Assembly: GCA_023213395.1 (NCBI GenBank)
Contig: CM041465.1
Span: 170,197,741 to 170,261,740 of the forward strand
DNA length: 64,000 nt
Direction of reading: 5' to 3'
Source: Cycas panzhihuaensis
Taxonomy: Eukaryota; Cycadophyta
The position numbers and the translations under genes were made by a program. The notes below the pieces were generated by a model. The model was not told the DNA's origin and made no database searches. It saw nothing but the letters and a program-made list of their open reading frames with translations. Of the stretch, positions 23,880-35,330 are shown in pieces. Every line of letters starts with the position of its first letter. The first letter of the stretch is position 1.

Positions 23880-24800
23880 AGTTATCTCATTTTATATGAG
23901 GAGATAAAAGGAGACCCATGATGGAGAGCTACAATGGAGGAGGAGTATAACTTAATTATGAAGAATGATACTTCGGATCTAGTTCCCTCACCTCTCTCTA
24001 AGAACTTGGTCAGTTATAAGTGGGTCTACAAGATGAAGTTTTGCTCCAATGGAGAGGTAGATAAGTGCAAGGCTCAACTTATTGTACAAGGTTTCAAAGA
24101 TAAAGAAAGAATTGATTATGAGGAGACATTTACACTAGTCTCTAATATAATGATGGTCCAATTAATTATTTCCTCTATAGCTACACATAATTGGGAGTTA
24201 CATCAAATGGATGTTAAGTCTGCATTCCTTAATGGAGATTTGAAAGAGGAAATCCACATAACTTAATCTCTTGATTTTGTTAAGGAAGTTCATAAGTATT
24301 TAATGTGTTGACTAAAGAAATATCTCTATGTCCTAAAATAAGCACCACGTACTTGGTATGAGAAGATTTATGTTAGATTGAAAGAAGATGGGTTTATGAC
24401 AATAGAAATAGAGTTGAGTCTTTATATTTAAAAGAATGGAACTACAATAGTTATTGTTGTGTTGTATATTAATGACTTTGTTCTTATAGGCAATTGTAAC
24501 AAGACTTGTAGCTATAAAGTCCTATCTAGGACATACTTTTAGTATGACATATTTCAATTGACTCTATTACTTCTTGGGCATTGAAGTAAGGCAATTAGAG
24601 GATCACATCATGATGTCACAAGTGAGGTATGTTGCAAACCTGCTTTAGAGATTTGGTATAAAAGATTACAAACCAACAAAGACACTATATATTAAGGGAA
24701 CTAAGATTCTAAAGGACATGAATAAGCCTATTGTAGATGGGACTTTATATGGACAAGTGGTAGGGAGTTTGATTTATTTAATTTATACTAGGCCTAATAT
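23880..24800 (+). pseudogene. Copia reverse transcriptase relic
   Basis: The open frame at 23934-24266 includes KNLVSYKWVYKMKF, QLIVQGFKD, DYEETFTLVS and MDVKSAFLNGDLKEEIHI, the standard N-terminal half of copia RT. Past a stop, the catalytic YVDD box reads YINDF at about 24462, so the first Asp of the pair is lost. Further stops follow. Confidence 0.85.
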
Positions 24801-25400
24801 TAGTTATGTAATTGGATTAGTTTCCCATTTTAGGCAAAGTCCCCAAGAGCCTCATTAGGTTGCTATTAAAAGGATTCTAAAGTATGCAAAGGGAATACTT
24901 AATCTTGGTCTTGAATACTTTTATAGAGAAGAGGCAAACTTACATGGGTATACAGATGTAGATTCAGATGGAGACATAAAATATCATAAATTGATTACAT
25001 GTTATATTTTTTACATTGGCAATGGTTTTGTATCATGGAAAACCAAAATGTAGACCATGATCATATTATCTTCTACAGAGGCTAAGTACTAAGGACCAAG
25101 TGCCAGTGCAAAGGAAGTTGTATGGCTACTGGGACTATTAGAGATGCTTAAAATTACTTCTAGCACACTTACTATACATGTTGATAATTAGAGATCTATT
25201 TGACTTTCAAAGAATCCAAAGTTTGATGCACGTATAAAGTGTATCGAGATCGAGTACCATTATATCCATGAGTAGATCAGATCAGGGAAGTTACAAGTTG
25301 AATTTTATCCAAGTAAGGAATAACTAATATATGTGTTCATCAAGGCTCTTATTGAAGATCACTTCATCAAAATTCATGCACAACTGGGACTGAGTGAAAT
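24801..25400 (+). pseudogene. Copia RNase H relic
   Basis: It contains GYTDVDSDGDIKYHKLI (first Asp, about 24935-24985), LSSTEAKY (Glu, about 25068), SAKEVVWLLGLLEML and HVDN*RSI (about 25180), then KCIEIEYHYIHE. The order and spacing are those of copia RNase H, with single stops inside the motifs. Confidence 0.85.
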
Positions 25401-25417
25401 TATCCTTAAGGGGGGAT

Positions 25418-25600
25418 CTATCAATAAGAATAGCATCTATTAATATCAACAAGGAACATCCAACTCTATCGATAAGAAAGAACTATCAACAAAGGATAAT
25501 CCATACCCCATCGACAAGAATTTTGACATCAACATGATAGTTTATCAACTTGTTGACAAGAAAAAGGGTAAGATAGAACAATCTTAGTCAATATGAATTA
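25418..25600 (+). repeat. Iterated ATCRAYAAGRA motif before the 3' LTR
   Basis: Between a first purine tract (AAGGGGGGATC, about 25410-25420) and the true polypurine tract at 25651-25660, the motif ATCAATAAGAA / ATCGATAAGAA / ATCGACAAGAA recurs at least six times at intervals of about 20-40 bp. The same ATCGATAAG occurs twice further upstream, at about 23650 and 23713, between integrase and RT. Confidence 0.6.
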
Positions 25601-25660
25601 AGGATAAGGGTTGATGACATGCAGACTATTGATGAGACCAACATTAACCTTAAGGGGGAA

Positions 25661-26026
25661 TGTTAGAGTGACTATTAATACACTCAACTACCTAATGTTT
25701 AATGTGGTGTGTGGAATGATAAGACATAAGTCGATGAGGTTGAAAAATATCGTATATTATGAGGACTTTATGATGATGCATTAATATGAGCTATCAGATG
25801 TAATATCAATGTATTATTGAAGGTACTTGTGGATGTATTTAAAGGGATCTAAAGTCCATTGTATTGAGAGGGGTTATTTAGTAATCAATGTAATTGATAG
25901 ATCTTTGTGGTGGGTTATTTCCTAAAAGGGTTTCCTACAGAAATCATTTGTATTATTTAACTATTATATTATGTGCTGGTTTTCTTTTGCTGCATGTTGT
26001 ATACATAAATGATCTATTGCTTATCA
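25661..26026 (+). repeat. Copia LTR (366 bp)
   Basis: Begins TGTTAGAGTG after the polypurine tract AAGGGGGAA and ends at CTTATCA or a few bases later. No second copy was found. Unusually for a 3' LTR, it is followed by a primer-site-like sequence. Confidence 0.75.
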
Positions 26027-26036
26027 ATTTCTAGTA

Positions 26037-26048
26037 TGGTATAAGAGC
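26037..26048 (+). other. Primer-site-like sequence after the LTR
   Basis: TGGTATAAGAGC differs by one base from the copia primer site and lies about 10 bp after the LTR. This suggests that a second internal region began here (LTR-internal-LTR-internal arrangement). Confidence 0.6.
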
Positions 26049-27150
26049 AAGTGCTAGGGTTTTGTCAACTATAATTTCTAACACTTAAGAACATGAGTTT
26101 AAACTTAAAGCCTCTAATAGATTCATCATTAAATAGATACAAAATTATTTTTATGTTGATCAAATCATTAATTAGCCACTAATAGTAATGAGAGGTGGTG
26201 GATGTACTAGGTATGGTAGATGTATTAGTTATTTACTAAATTTATTATATCACATATATTTTAGTTGATCGCAATAATAAGAAGTATCTTTTATAGGTTA
26301 AACAAAATCTAGAACATAATCAATAGTGACAAGGCATGGAACAAATGCTACTAAAGACTATAGGAAGCCCTAATAGAGCTTATTAAATCATATTTTTCCT
26401 AGTTATTAATATGTAATAGACTAGTTATCAAATCCAATCTAACTAAGCTTACATAGGTTGATATGGCCTATGTTGTATGTGGTCATCTTAGAGCTCCCAT
26501 GTACTTCTTTTAGCAGTGGTTACTAGCCAAATTATCTTAGGGCTTACTTAGGAAGTTTGGAAAACCTATCATCTTTAACAATATTAGGTGGAATAATGCC
26601 CTATTGAATGATAGTAGACCTCTATCTCAAACCTTCATTAGAGCTTAAGATCTATTGTACATAGAAGTCATATATTGCATTTGGAAGTAAAGAAATTTTA
26701 TGAATTTTTAATGGTAAATCTCCTTCGTTATTTATTTTCCCATTATATGATGTATATTCTGCTAACCTCATACTCTCTGTAGATTAATACATAGGTGTAG
26801 AAGGTCTAATTGTAATTATTTCACCTCCTAGTGTTAATAAGATACTAGTGATCACCCTAATGTATTATGATCTAAGAGTCTCTAGGTGAGGCAATCTTAT
26901 CATAAGCCTCTATCTAGGGTAGAAATAGAAGTCAATCATGAGGTTGTAGTTAATATAGGAACTACTAGCAAGGTGTAGTTTAGGCATCCCCTTCATATAC
27001 GAGCTATTGTGCTCCTACTTAAGCATTAGACTTCTTACTTAGCCAATTGGGTAAAACCATATAGACCTCAACACTTATAAATGTTGAGACCCCTTAGTTC
27101 AAGGGTCAAAATCTAAGAAAATTCTATGCTGATAAGGGAGATGATGGATG
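26049..27150. other. AT-rich sequence before the gypsy insertion
   Basis: No coding motif recognised on either strand. It may be the leader of the second copy implied by the primer site at 26037. It ends at the target duplication of the large gypsy element. Confidence 0.35.
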
Positions 27151-27155
27151 GAAAC
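27151..27155. other. Target-site duplication GAAAC (left)
   Basis: GAAAC directly precedes the 5' LTR and recurs directly after the 3' LTR at 43511-43515. Five bases is the usual duplication for Ty3/gypsy elements. Confidence 0.9.
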
Positions 27156-29711
27156 TGTTTCCCGGCTATTGGGAATGGACTCGGGACGCATCGACACAGG
27201 TTTGTGCAGGTATATGTTCTTACTTTTCTTACTTATGGTTCTTTGAGGAATTTAGAATAGTTTGATTGACATATGCACCGCTGGCGCATTTGCTTATTTG
27301 CTTGTTCATTATGCATGTGCCTAACGGCACCCTATTAGCCTATGACTACTCACGGTGAGGCATCCATAAGCGGATGCGACACCCCGTATGGCGTACAGCC
27401 ACTCACGATGTCTCCATGGTCTTTCGGGATGCTTTTGCCAGCCTGTTTGCTCTTGTTACAGCATGTTGCTTATGTTGCAAACCCTTCCTAAGCCTGGTTT
27501 AACCCTTAGTTAGGGCCATTTGCACCATTTTGAGTACTTGCCCACTGCCTGGGCCTTTCCCCAGTTGATGTACTTCAGGCCTAGCCCTTGCTTTTACCTT
27601 AAAAAGCTGATTTTTATGACTTTTATGATGCATTTTTCTTCTTTTTGAGTTTCGGGCTGGTACCGCGGTAAACTAAGCGGTACCGCGGAGTTTGATGCGC
27701 CAAGTTTGCCGCCTGTGATGCAACTGTTAAAATTTGAAAAAAAAGGAAGCCGCGCGACAGAGGCCGCGTTTTTTCGCGGATCTCGCCGTGGCTTGGGCGC
27801 CCCAAGGCCCCCAACGTTCACTTGATGTGCCCAAGGCTTAAAAGCCTTTTTCTCACTCATTTGTCTAATTCTTCACTTCACTTTTCAAACTTTCTAGAGC
27901 ATTTTCTTCACAAAAAGACAAGGCAAACAAACAAGAACAAGAGACACCTTTCTACAGCTGTGGGACAGAGGCATCAAGGGCTGCTATTGCTGGAGATACA
28001 GGGCCATTCTTTGCCCCCTCACGAGCTCAATACAAGCATCCCTCCTCTTCACACACATTGAAAGCTTCCAAGAGGATTTTTCACCAAGAAAACCATTGCA
28101 AGGAACCATTTCCATCACATTTTCTTGCATGAGGCTCCACCATCTCACTCTCTTGCAAGGGACATGCTTCATTGCTTCATAGGCATCTCTTGGACTGCTG
28201 CTCCAAGTTGCCAAGTGCCTACATGCACTCCTTCTTCTTCATTCGAGGTATTTGGTGTCATTTCTTAGGTGTTTTTGCTTGCTTTTTGCGTTATTTTACT
28301 TGCAACTCTTTGCTTCCTTTTGTATATGCATTTTCTTGGTTTCCCCTTGGCCATTTGATGCAAGGAACCATAGTATTTGTGGCCTATTAGAGTGTTACCC
28401 AAGGATAGGCTTAGCTTCCCATTTTTTTTCTTCCACTCATCCTTCTTCTCCCATCCTTCTCTTTCGCCATTTCTTGGGCAAACCGGCATAAAGGGTTACA
28501 CGAGGGTCTGAGGGAGATAGGCGAGGTTCCATCCCCCATTGCCGTCCTTCTCCCCAAGGGTTCCGTCCCTTTTCCTCTCCCCCTTTATCTCCCGCTTTTG
28601 CTTAAGAAATAGGGCTAGGGAGGCTTTGGAGAATCGGTTGAGTGCTTACCTTGGCATATGCTACCCGTTGCTCCATTATCCTTCTTGTTGCATGCTAGCA
28701 TCGTTTCCCTTACATCCTGTGGAGACCTCTCGTGGGTGAGTTAGCCATCCCGAGGCTACACTCAACCCCATCTGGGGTGCGTCTGTGGTATATGACCCTG
28801 GCATGCCTGTCGTTTAACTTTGTGTCATTTTATTGCATGTTAGTACTTAACCATATCCTTTTAGCTTAGTTTACTTTACTTGCAACATATATACACATAT
28901 CTTTTGGTACCTCGTAGCCTCTCTTTCGAGAGGAAGGTATTCTGCTTATTCGCTTAGAGGCGTTGAACGAAAGGGTGCATCTGATCGATCCATTCTTTGG
29001 TCGACGTTCGCTTGGTACGTTTTCCCTTTGTTTATATTGCTTCGGGCTTTATTTTCTGTCATTTCAGTTTGGTTAGTCTTTATTTGCTTTCGGGGAGGTA
29101 AGTGAACCCCTCTTTGCCGCTTACAGCCAAGCCGCATACGAGGAGGGCGACGGGAGGAAGCGCAACCGTGGAAGGAAACCTGCGTCTCAGCCCAACCGCC
29201 GGATCCAGGTATTCTCCGCTCACCTTTCATACTCCTTTTCGTGCTCTTACGTTTCTTTACACTTGCTTTGGTAGTTAAAGAACATAAGAAAAGGGGAAGA
29301 AATAACTATTTACTTTGTACTTGCTTTTTACTCTACATTTGCTTTATTCACACTTTCTTTGTTATACCCCGCGTATTGTGGTGTTTGAGATCCTTTGACC
29401 GATCCCCCCTTAGCCGCTCTTGCGCATATCTTACCTGCGACACGTTTGGTTGGTTACCCCTTCGCCGCTTTCTCATTGCCCTGAGAAGTAGCGGCGTGCG
29501 AGTTTCCTTTTCCCCTTCCCGGCCATCCGAAGGGTAGGAGGGTCTCGCCTTGCACGGCCACCTGGAAGCAACCAGGCACCTTGCGCCCGTGCAGCGCCCG
29601 GCCAAGACGGACGCCCCGCGAGGTATGATCCTCGTTCTTTAGCCTGTTTAGCCTTCGGTTTTATATCCTTCCCGCTAGGCGTTGGGTCATTGCCCCGTGG
29701 AGAGCGTTTCA
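27156..29711 (+). repeat. 5' LTR of gypsy element (2,556 bp)
   Basis: Starts TGTTTCCCGGC and ends GAGCGTTTCA; matches 40966-43510. The first 250 bp and a few short blocks differ strongly between copies, while long stretches such as 27420-27650 and 29210-29560 look identical. Open frames that appear in both LTRs on both strands lack domain motifs and are not treated as genes. Palindromic GCGGTACCGC sites lie at 27659-27688. Confidence 0.93.
27659..27688. promoter_or_regulatory. Two GGTACCGCGG sites in the 5' LTR
   Basis: GGTACCGCGG occurs at 27659-27668 and again at 27679-27688, exactly 20 bp apart. The second is centred in a partial palindrome with arms AAACT and AGTTT. The same core and arms recur in the antisense gene's intron (39180-39268). 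In the 3' LTR both sites are replaced by sequences containing TGCAG. A binding-site role is inferred from symmetry and repetition only. Confidence 0.5.
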
Positions 29712-29712
29712 C

Positions 29713-29730
29713 TGGCGACCATACTGGGGA
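29713..29730 (+). other. Primer binding site of gypsy element
   Basis: TGGCGACCATACTGGGGA begins one base after the 5' LTR. Sites starting TGGCGAC are typical of Tat/Ogre-type gypsy elements, which are usually assigned to an arginine tRNA. The exact tRNA was not checked. Confidence 0.8.
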
Positions 29731-29976
29731 CTGCCAGTAAGGGAGCTAGATCCGCTTCCCCTTCGTGTTGGTGCTCTTGCCTTTAGGTAGGTGCGCATTC
29801 TGTGTTTTGAGTTGGGCAACCCCCAACGGGTTTGCAGTGCTTTCATTTCTGTTCCCTTTCGCTTTTTCTAACAACGCTCGCGGAGGCGTTGCATGCGACG
29901 CTCGCCGCTGCTATGGTTTGCCACAGTTAGAAGACCAATCGTCGCTCCATTCCATCGTCGAACCCCGCTTCTAAGA

Positions 29977-31690
29977 ATGGAAGGTTACCCGTCCGATTGG
30001 GCCTACCACGCCATGACTTCAGGAACTCAAGAGTTCCCTTCGTCCGTTCCGGAATCCACCCGTGAGGGCGAGGATTCCATCTATTACCCTGATGACCATT
30101 TCCACCCCGAAGATTTTGAGCCTTCCGCTCATGCAGCAGAAGATCCGGCTACTCGTGGGACCCGCCACCCCACTGGCGAGCCTTACGAGGAGCGCCCTGA
30201 GGGATCCCCTACTTTCGAAGTCCCTTCGACCTCGTATGGCTATGAGGATACCCCTCCCGCCGACGCGGTCGAGGTGCTTGGCGAGTACTTTCGAGCAGTT
30301 CGCCGCCAACCGCCTCCTAGATGGTTTACGGAAATGCTACGCAACGTGGCATCTTCCTCATCCGTGCCCACGTCGTCTACGACGATTGATGCTTCCGCCC
30401 ACGCACACATGTCCTACGCCGTGCCTACCCCGGCTCCTAAGGCGAGTGTTGCGCCTGCCGCCCCTAGTCGTGGTCCCACTTCCTCGGGACCCGTGCGCGG
30501 CGTGTCTTTCCCTCAACTCGGGGTTAGCATGCCGTGTTCGAGCCAAACGCACGTGCCACCATCGAACGTGGCGCACGCGTTCCTTAGTAGGCCTCGAGGC
30601 CCTACTAGCGCCGCCGCCGCTAGCCATGTAGGACCCACTCCTACATAATGCTCGTAACCCGGTTGGTGGTCCTTCTCTTACGTGCCCCTGTGCTACACGT
30701 CACAACCTTGGGGGCGGTGGCAAGGAAACCATCTCCTGCCTATGGAGTGGACCCGTTGCACCCATATGGGGTCGCGCCCCCTACGGGTGGCCCATATGGG
30801 CAAACCCGGCCCTCACCATTGTTCAACGCCCGTAGCGACCCCCCGCTGGCTGCGTCGGCCAAGACAGGGGAGCGCTCCTCCTTTCCAGAATGTCTACCCG
30901 CAGACCCCCTTCCCACAAGGGGTGTTTCCTCAAGGAGGGATGGGACCGGCACCCCCATCCGTTCCTTTGCCGGTTGTCGATCCTTTAGCCCAGGCAAGGG
31001 CACGCCCTTTCGTGGACTATAGGTCGACGCCCTTGTCCGTCGAGGCGTTGAGAACAAACTTGCCGCCTCATCCTCCTGAAGTCCCCAAATTTGACGGGAC
31101 TTCGTCGCAAGACCCAACCGAACATGTGCGCAGCTTTTCCATGGCGTGCATCGACTATTGGGCTTACGACCATATCTTGATGAAGCTCTTCCCGCGGTCC
31201 TTGCAGGGCGACGCCTCAAGTGGTTCTACCGCCTTCCCGCCCATTTGATTTCCTCATTCCGGCCTAGTGGACGAGTTCGTCAACTACTTTGGCGTAGTCT
31301 GGTCCATTCGAAAGCGGAATGAAGGCGCTGTCGCTCAAACAAGGTCACGATGAGATGAATCGTGACGTTGTGCGCCGTTTTCACGACCTTCTTCATTCCA
31401 CCAAGGCCACATTGCACGAGGAGTTGAAGAGGATCTGCTTGTCAATGCACGCCCCGAGGTGCACGTGGAGGTCCTCAAGATGGGGCGACCACGTGCGACT
31501 TCGCCATCACGAGGTGTTTAGCTTTGGAGGCCATTGAGATCCAAGCGGGACTCAAGAAACCTCCTAGGCCCTCGCAACGCCGCGAGGCGCCTCTTCCGGT
31601 GAAGGAAACCAAACCTTCACAGCCCGCTAGGACCACCTCTCACCCGACTGAGAGGACCCTAGATCCGCTTACCTCCGCCATTCGCTAGTT
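29977..31690 (+). pseudogene. Gypsy gag with frame breaks
   Basis: Translation starts at the ATG at 29977 (MEGYPSDW). The first open part runs to a stop at 30648 and is acidic, then Ser/Pro/Ala-rich. After frame changes near 30650 and 30860 comes a proline-rich linker. The capsid-like retrotransposon gag domain follows: PPEVPKFDGTSSQDPTEHV at about 31070, then WFYRLPAHLISSF and LVDEFVNYFG at about 31215-31295. After another frame change near 31300 comes KQGHDEMNRDVVRRFHDLL (about 31337-31395), the conserved C-terminal helix region. At least three frame shifts are needed to read gag through, so this copy cannot make full-length Gag as written. Gag builds the virus-like particle that packages element RNA. 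Confidence 0.85.
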
Positions 31691-31700
31691 CGAGCGCACG

Positions 31701-32144
31701 ATGAAGGAGCTAAAACTCCAACCTCCTTCATCGCCCACTTCCCATAAACCTGTCCAGCAAACCTCCCATGCGATGCCCCCCAAAGGGGGTAACGCCCAAC
31801 CCTCTCAAGCAAGGAGGAGCGAACCTCCCCTTGAGAAGAGGTGGTGTTCCATCCACGGGGAGTGTTTCCATGACGATGCGCGTTGCCGGGCACAGCGCCC
31901 ATGCGACACCCAGCACCCACGCGACTCGTCTCCCAGGCGAGCATCGAGGCCTAATCTCGATCAGCCCGTTCATAGAGACCCGTTCCCCAAGCATGGGGAA
32001 CGGGGTCGCGACGTCCAGCAAAGGAACAAACGGAATCGGGATAGGTCTCCCGATCCCCGCCCTTTGCGTGGTAAGGGGAAGGGCGTGCAAAGGTCACCTT
32101 CCCCTTCGCAATCTCGACCGCCCTGGCCACCCACGGTCCCGTAA
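31701..32144 (+). pseudogene. Gag C-terminus with CX2HX4HX4C knuckle
   Basis: The frame begins in a region rich in Pro, Ser and Lys and contains CSIHGECFHDDARC at about 31848-31890. This is C-x2-H-x4-H-x4-C, a zinc-knuckle variant found in Tat/Athila-type gypsy Gag in place of CCHC, expected to bind element RNA. The part after it is strongly basic (Arg, Lys, Gln), as in nucleocapsids. It is out of frame with the capsid part upstream. Confidence 0.75.
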
Positions 32145-32164
32145 CAAGGGAAAGAAGGTGATCC

Positions 32165-33010
32165 AGATGCTTGAGACCACTCCCCTCTACGCGTTGACTC
32201 GGTCCCAAGCCGCGAGAGAGGCGGCGGGTCCCTCCGCGTCTACCTCGCAGTTTGATCCTCCTCCGGAGAACACTCCTCCAGAGATTCCCGCACTTCCCAA
32301 GACCATTCCCGTACGCCCCGGGCGATTCGACTTTAGGAGAGCCCTTACCCAACCCACAGGGAGGGGTAAGCCTTTCTCCGTAGTCGAGGAGCTCACTGCA
32401 GGTGGCCGGGATGTCCATTATGGATGTCTTGAGAAGTTGCCCGGAGCAACGAGCGCTCCTCTTGGAAGCTCTCGGGTCGAACGATGCATCCGTTCATACC
32501 TTGGGTACGACCCCAAGCGATGGGCCCATGATTTCCTTTGATCCCCGAGATCTTCCCCCATCCGGTGGAAGGGAACGCCAGTGGAACTTCCCTTTTACCA
32601 TCACGATCGACACTCCCGATTGCACGCTGCGGAGGACCGTCATGGACAACGGTTCTTCCGTCAACGCCATGTCCTTGCGCGTTATGCAAGAGCTTGGCGT
32701 TTCTGCCTTGGAACCCGTTCCATGGCGCTGTCGAGTTATGACTTGCAGAAGACTCCTTTGGGGTGCGTCTCGATACCTCTTACCCTCGAGGATAAGACGG
32801 TCGTTACCGACATCGTCGTCCTCGATGTCGATGTTGACTACAACCTGCTTCTGGGACGTCCATGGCTCGACCAGATGGGAGCCGTGTGTTCCACCCGGTG
32901 GGGGCAACTCAAATTTGTTCACAACGGACAAATGAAGGTTGTCCTCCGCGAGCGATCGCTCGCCAAGCCAGCTAGGCTTCCTGCCCAGGCAAGCTATGGG
33001 CATACGAAGG
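32165..33010 (+). pseudogene. Gypsy aspartic protease
   Basis: The frame open at 32402-32935 contains the N-terminal strand PFTITIDTPD and the active-site region VMDNGSSVNAM at about 32640-32670. The usual D-S/T-G appears as D-N-G-S-S, which would be unusual for a working enzyme. After a frame change near 32740 the frame that stays open to 34380 carries IVVLDVDVDYNLLLGRPWL (about 32810-32875), the flap/ILGRPWL block that closes the protease of Tat-type elements. The preceding part (32165-32400) is a Pro-rich linker. The domain is complete in content but split between two frames. Confidence 0.85.
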
Positions 33011-33770
33011 GAAACAAACGCCCTTCTGACTGTGTCTCAGCTTGCTCCATCGGAATTCCCGATCCCTCTTGCCGAGAAGAAGGCCCCACGCCTTCCTCTC
33101 CCGCGTTGACGCGTTTTGCCCCTATCGGCGTCGGCAGCTATGGGTACCTCGCCGTGTTTGACGATGACGAGTCCCATAGCGAGGAGGAAAACCTTCCTCA
33201 CCCGGTTTCGCTCCTCCGCGCTTGTGCGGGGCACCTTCCTAGTCCTAGGCGTGCTCCTATAACCCCTTTTGCTGACGAGCCGGGTCACTTTCACGCGTCA
33301 CATGACATTGCGCATGTTGACCTTCACACCCCGAGCTCTTCCGTCCCATCACCCCCCGCAGGTGATGATGATGTTGAGGGTTTTCCTCTTGCTTTTTACG
33401 AGGAACCTATCCCTCTTTCTCCTTCAGGCTCTCTTGTGGATGACGGGCAGTCTTCAGGCCATGCCGGTCCTATCGCTCCCGCGCCATCCTTCGCCTCGCC
33501 CTTTCGAAGTCAGGTCCTCGATGGAGTGGACTACTTCGAAGACGACGAGGCTTTGCTGGAACACTTAGCCGGTTCCACGCCGAGTTTGCCTCCTGGTCAT
33601 CACAAGCTTGGCCACCAGAAGGTCTTAGCGATTGGGTCCCCGTTAGCTGACCCAATCCCCTCTCCCGTTTCCTCCCTTCCGGTTGATCTCGCCCCCCTCC
33701 ATTTCGAGGAGGGGAATGCCATGTGCATGGGGGCAACCCAGGACATAGTCCTTGCTCCGGACAGGGTCAT
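33011..33770 (+). pseudogene. Acidic Pro/Ser-rich linker between protease and RT
   Basis: This is open in the same frame as RT (32581-34380) and rich in Asp, Glu, Ser and Pro, with no catalytic motif. Linkers of this kind between protease and RT are common in Tat-type elements. It may be cleaved out or act as a spacer. Confidence 0.6.
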
Positions 33771-34787
33771 CAAGGTAGGAGCGGAGTGTACCCCTGACGA
33801 GGTGAGGGAATACACCCTCCTGTTCCAGGAATTCCGCGATGTGTTCGCGTGGGAATACTCGGACATGAAGGGCATTAGCCCCTCCATCGTCACGCACAAC
33901 CTTACAACCCTCCCGGCGGCGTCCGTGCGTCGGCGTCCCCTTCACCCTAAGCTTTCGGCTGCCGTTAAGATGGAAGTCGAGAAGCTTTTGGAGGCGGGAC
34001 TCATTTCCTCTATCGATTACCCCAAGTGGGTATCGAACATCGTTCCCGTTGCCAAAAAGAACGGGACCATCCGTATTTGTGTCGATTTTCGCGACATAAA
34101 CAATGCCTGTCCTAAGGACAACTTTCCTCTCCCTTTCATTGATCAGATAATCGATCGTACGGCCGGGTTCGAAGTTATGTCCTTGATGGACGGCTTCTCC
34201 GGCTACAACCAAATCCATCTCTCCCAAGACCGTCACAAGACCTTCATCACGCCATGGGGTGTCTTTGCCTACAAGGCAATGCCCTTTGGCCTTAAAAATG
34301 CAGGGCTACATCGAGAGCCATGCATTTTATCTTCCACGACCTCATCAACAACACGATGGAGGTCTTCATGGACGATATGATGGGTCTCTCTCGCGCCAGA
34401 GCCCATCACCCCTCCGACTTACGCGCCATCTTCGCAGGATGCCGTAAGTACCAGGTTAGCCTAAACCCGCTAAAGTGTGTGTTTGCCGTTACCTCGGGCA
34501 AACTTCTTGGTTTCCTCGTGTCTCAACAAGGAATCCAAATCGACCCGGAAAAGGTCAAGGCGATCCTTGACATGCCGCCTCCTAGGACCCAACGGCAAAT
34601 TAAGTCGTTCCTAGGTAGACTTGGTTTCCTGAGGCGTTTCTTGGCGAACTTTGCCATAAACGCCAAACCTCTCACAAACCTATTGAAGAAAGGAGCTCCT
34701 TTTGTCTGGTCGGATAAGACCCAAAAGGCCTTCGTGGGGCTCAAGGAAGCACTCATTTCCGCCCCTACCGGGCGCCTCGCTCGATAG
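33771..34787 (+). pseudogene. Gypsy reverse transcriptase
   Basis: Domain order is clear: EVREYTLLFQEFRDVFAW (about 33795-33850), VRRRPLHPKL, MEVEKLLEAGLI, IRICVDFRDIN (about 34070, with the first catalytic Asp region), SLMDGFSGYNQI, KTFITPWG and AMPFGLKNAG (about 34280). A net loss of about four bases near 34300 then shifts the frame. It resumes with AMHFIFHD and VFMDDMMG at about 34360-34384, where the catalytic pair reads M-D-D preceded by Phe instead of Tyr. The thumb and connection segments follow (LLGFLVSQQGI, PPRTQRQIKSFLGRLGF, FVWSDKTQKAF). Apart from the frameshift, all conserved blocks are present, so the decay is recent. Confidence 0.92.
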
Positions 34788-35330
34788 GCCCTTCATCCTT
34801 TATACCTCTAAGAACCGATGAGTCCTTGGGCGCAATGCTCGCGCAGGAGGATGATTCGGGAACCGAAAGGGCCATTTACTTCATCAGCCGCACTCTCGTT
34901 ACCGCCGAATCGAACTATCCTCCCGCCGAAAAGGAATGCCTCTCCTTGGTCCACGCGACCAAGAAATTTCGGCATTACCTGCTTCTAAGAATACGACCAA
35001 GGTGATCGTACAATCCGATCCCTTGCGCTACTTACTCACCCGTTCGGATTTGACAGGTAGGACGGGACGTTGGGCTGTCCTGCTTCAAGAATTCGACTTG
35101 CAAGTCATTAACAGGAAGTCGAAGAAGGGAATGGTAGTGGCGGAGCAGTTAGCTGACGCTGCTATTCCCAACGCGAGCGGCGCTCCTGTCGATGACTCCT
35201 TCCCGGATGAGTCCATTATGACCGTCCATGAGGCTCTCCCTCACCCACTCGCCGATAGCGAGTGGTATGGCGACATCGTGCGATATTTGACTCAGCAAGA
35301 ATATCGCCCGGCCGCCAAGAACAGTTAGGT
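34788..35330 (+). pseudogene. Gypsy RNase H (first, retroviral-type position)
   Basis: After a frame change at about 34775 the frames contain TDESLGAMLAQ (about 34815-34850), RAIYFISRTLV, ESNYPPAEKECLSLVHA (catalytic Glu region, about 34908-34960) and KKFRHYL. Another frame change follows, then VQSDPLRYLLTR (about 35005-35045), GRWAVLLQEFDLQVINRKSKK and AEQLADA (about 35140). These are the usual blocks of the RNase H that follows gypsy RT. The frame ends with the linker to integrase. Confidence 0.85.

Noticed and set aside
27594-29712. Many open frames of 60-98 codons on both strands of the GC-rich LTR, repeated at 41300-43334
   Set aside because: They are duplicated only because the LTR is duplicated, overlap one another on opposite strands, carry no domain motif and some break in one copy.
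30019-33899. Long minus-strand and alternative-frame ORFs across gag, protease and RT
   Set aside because: They are shadows of the GC-rich sense coding region. The sense frames carry the recognised motifs; the others do not.
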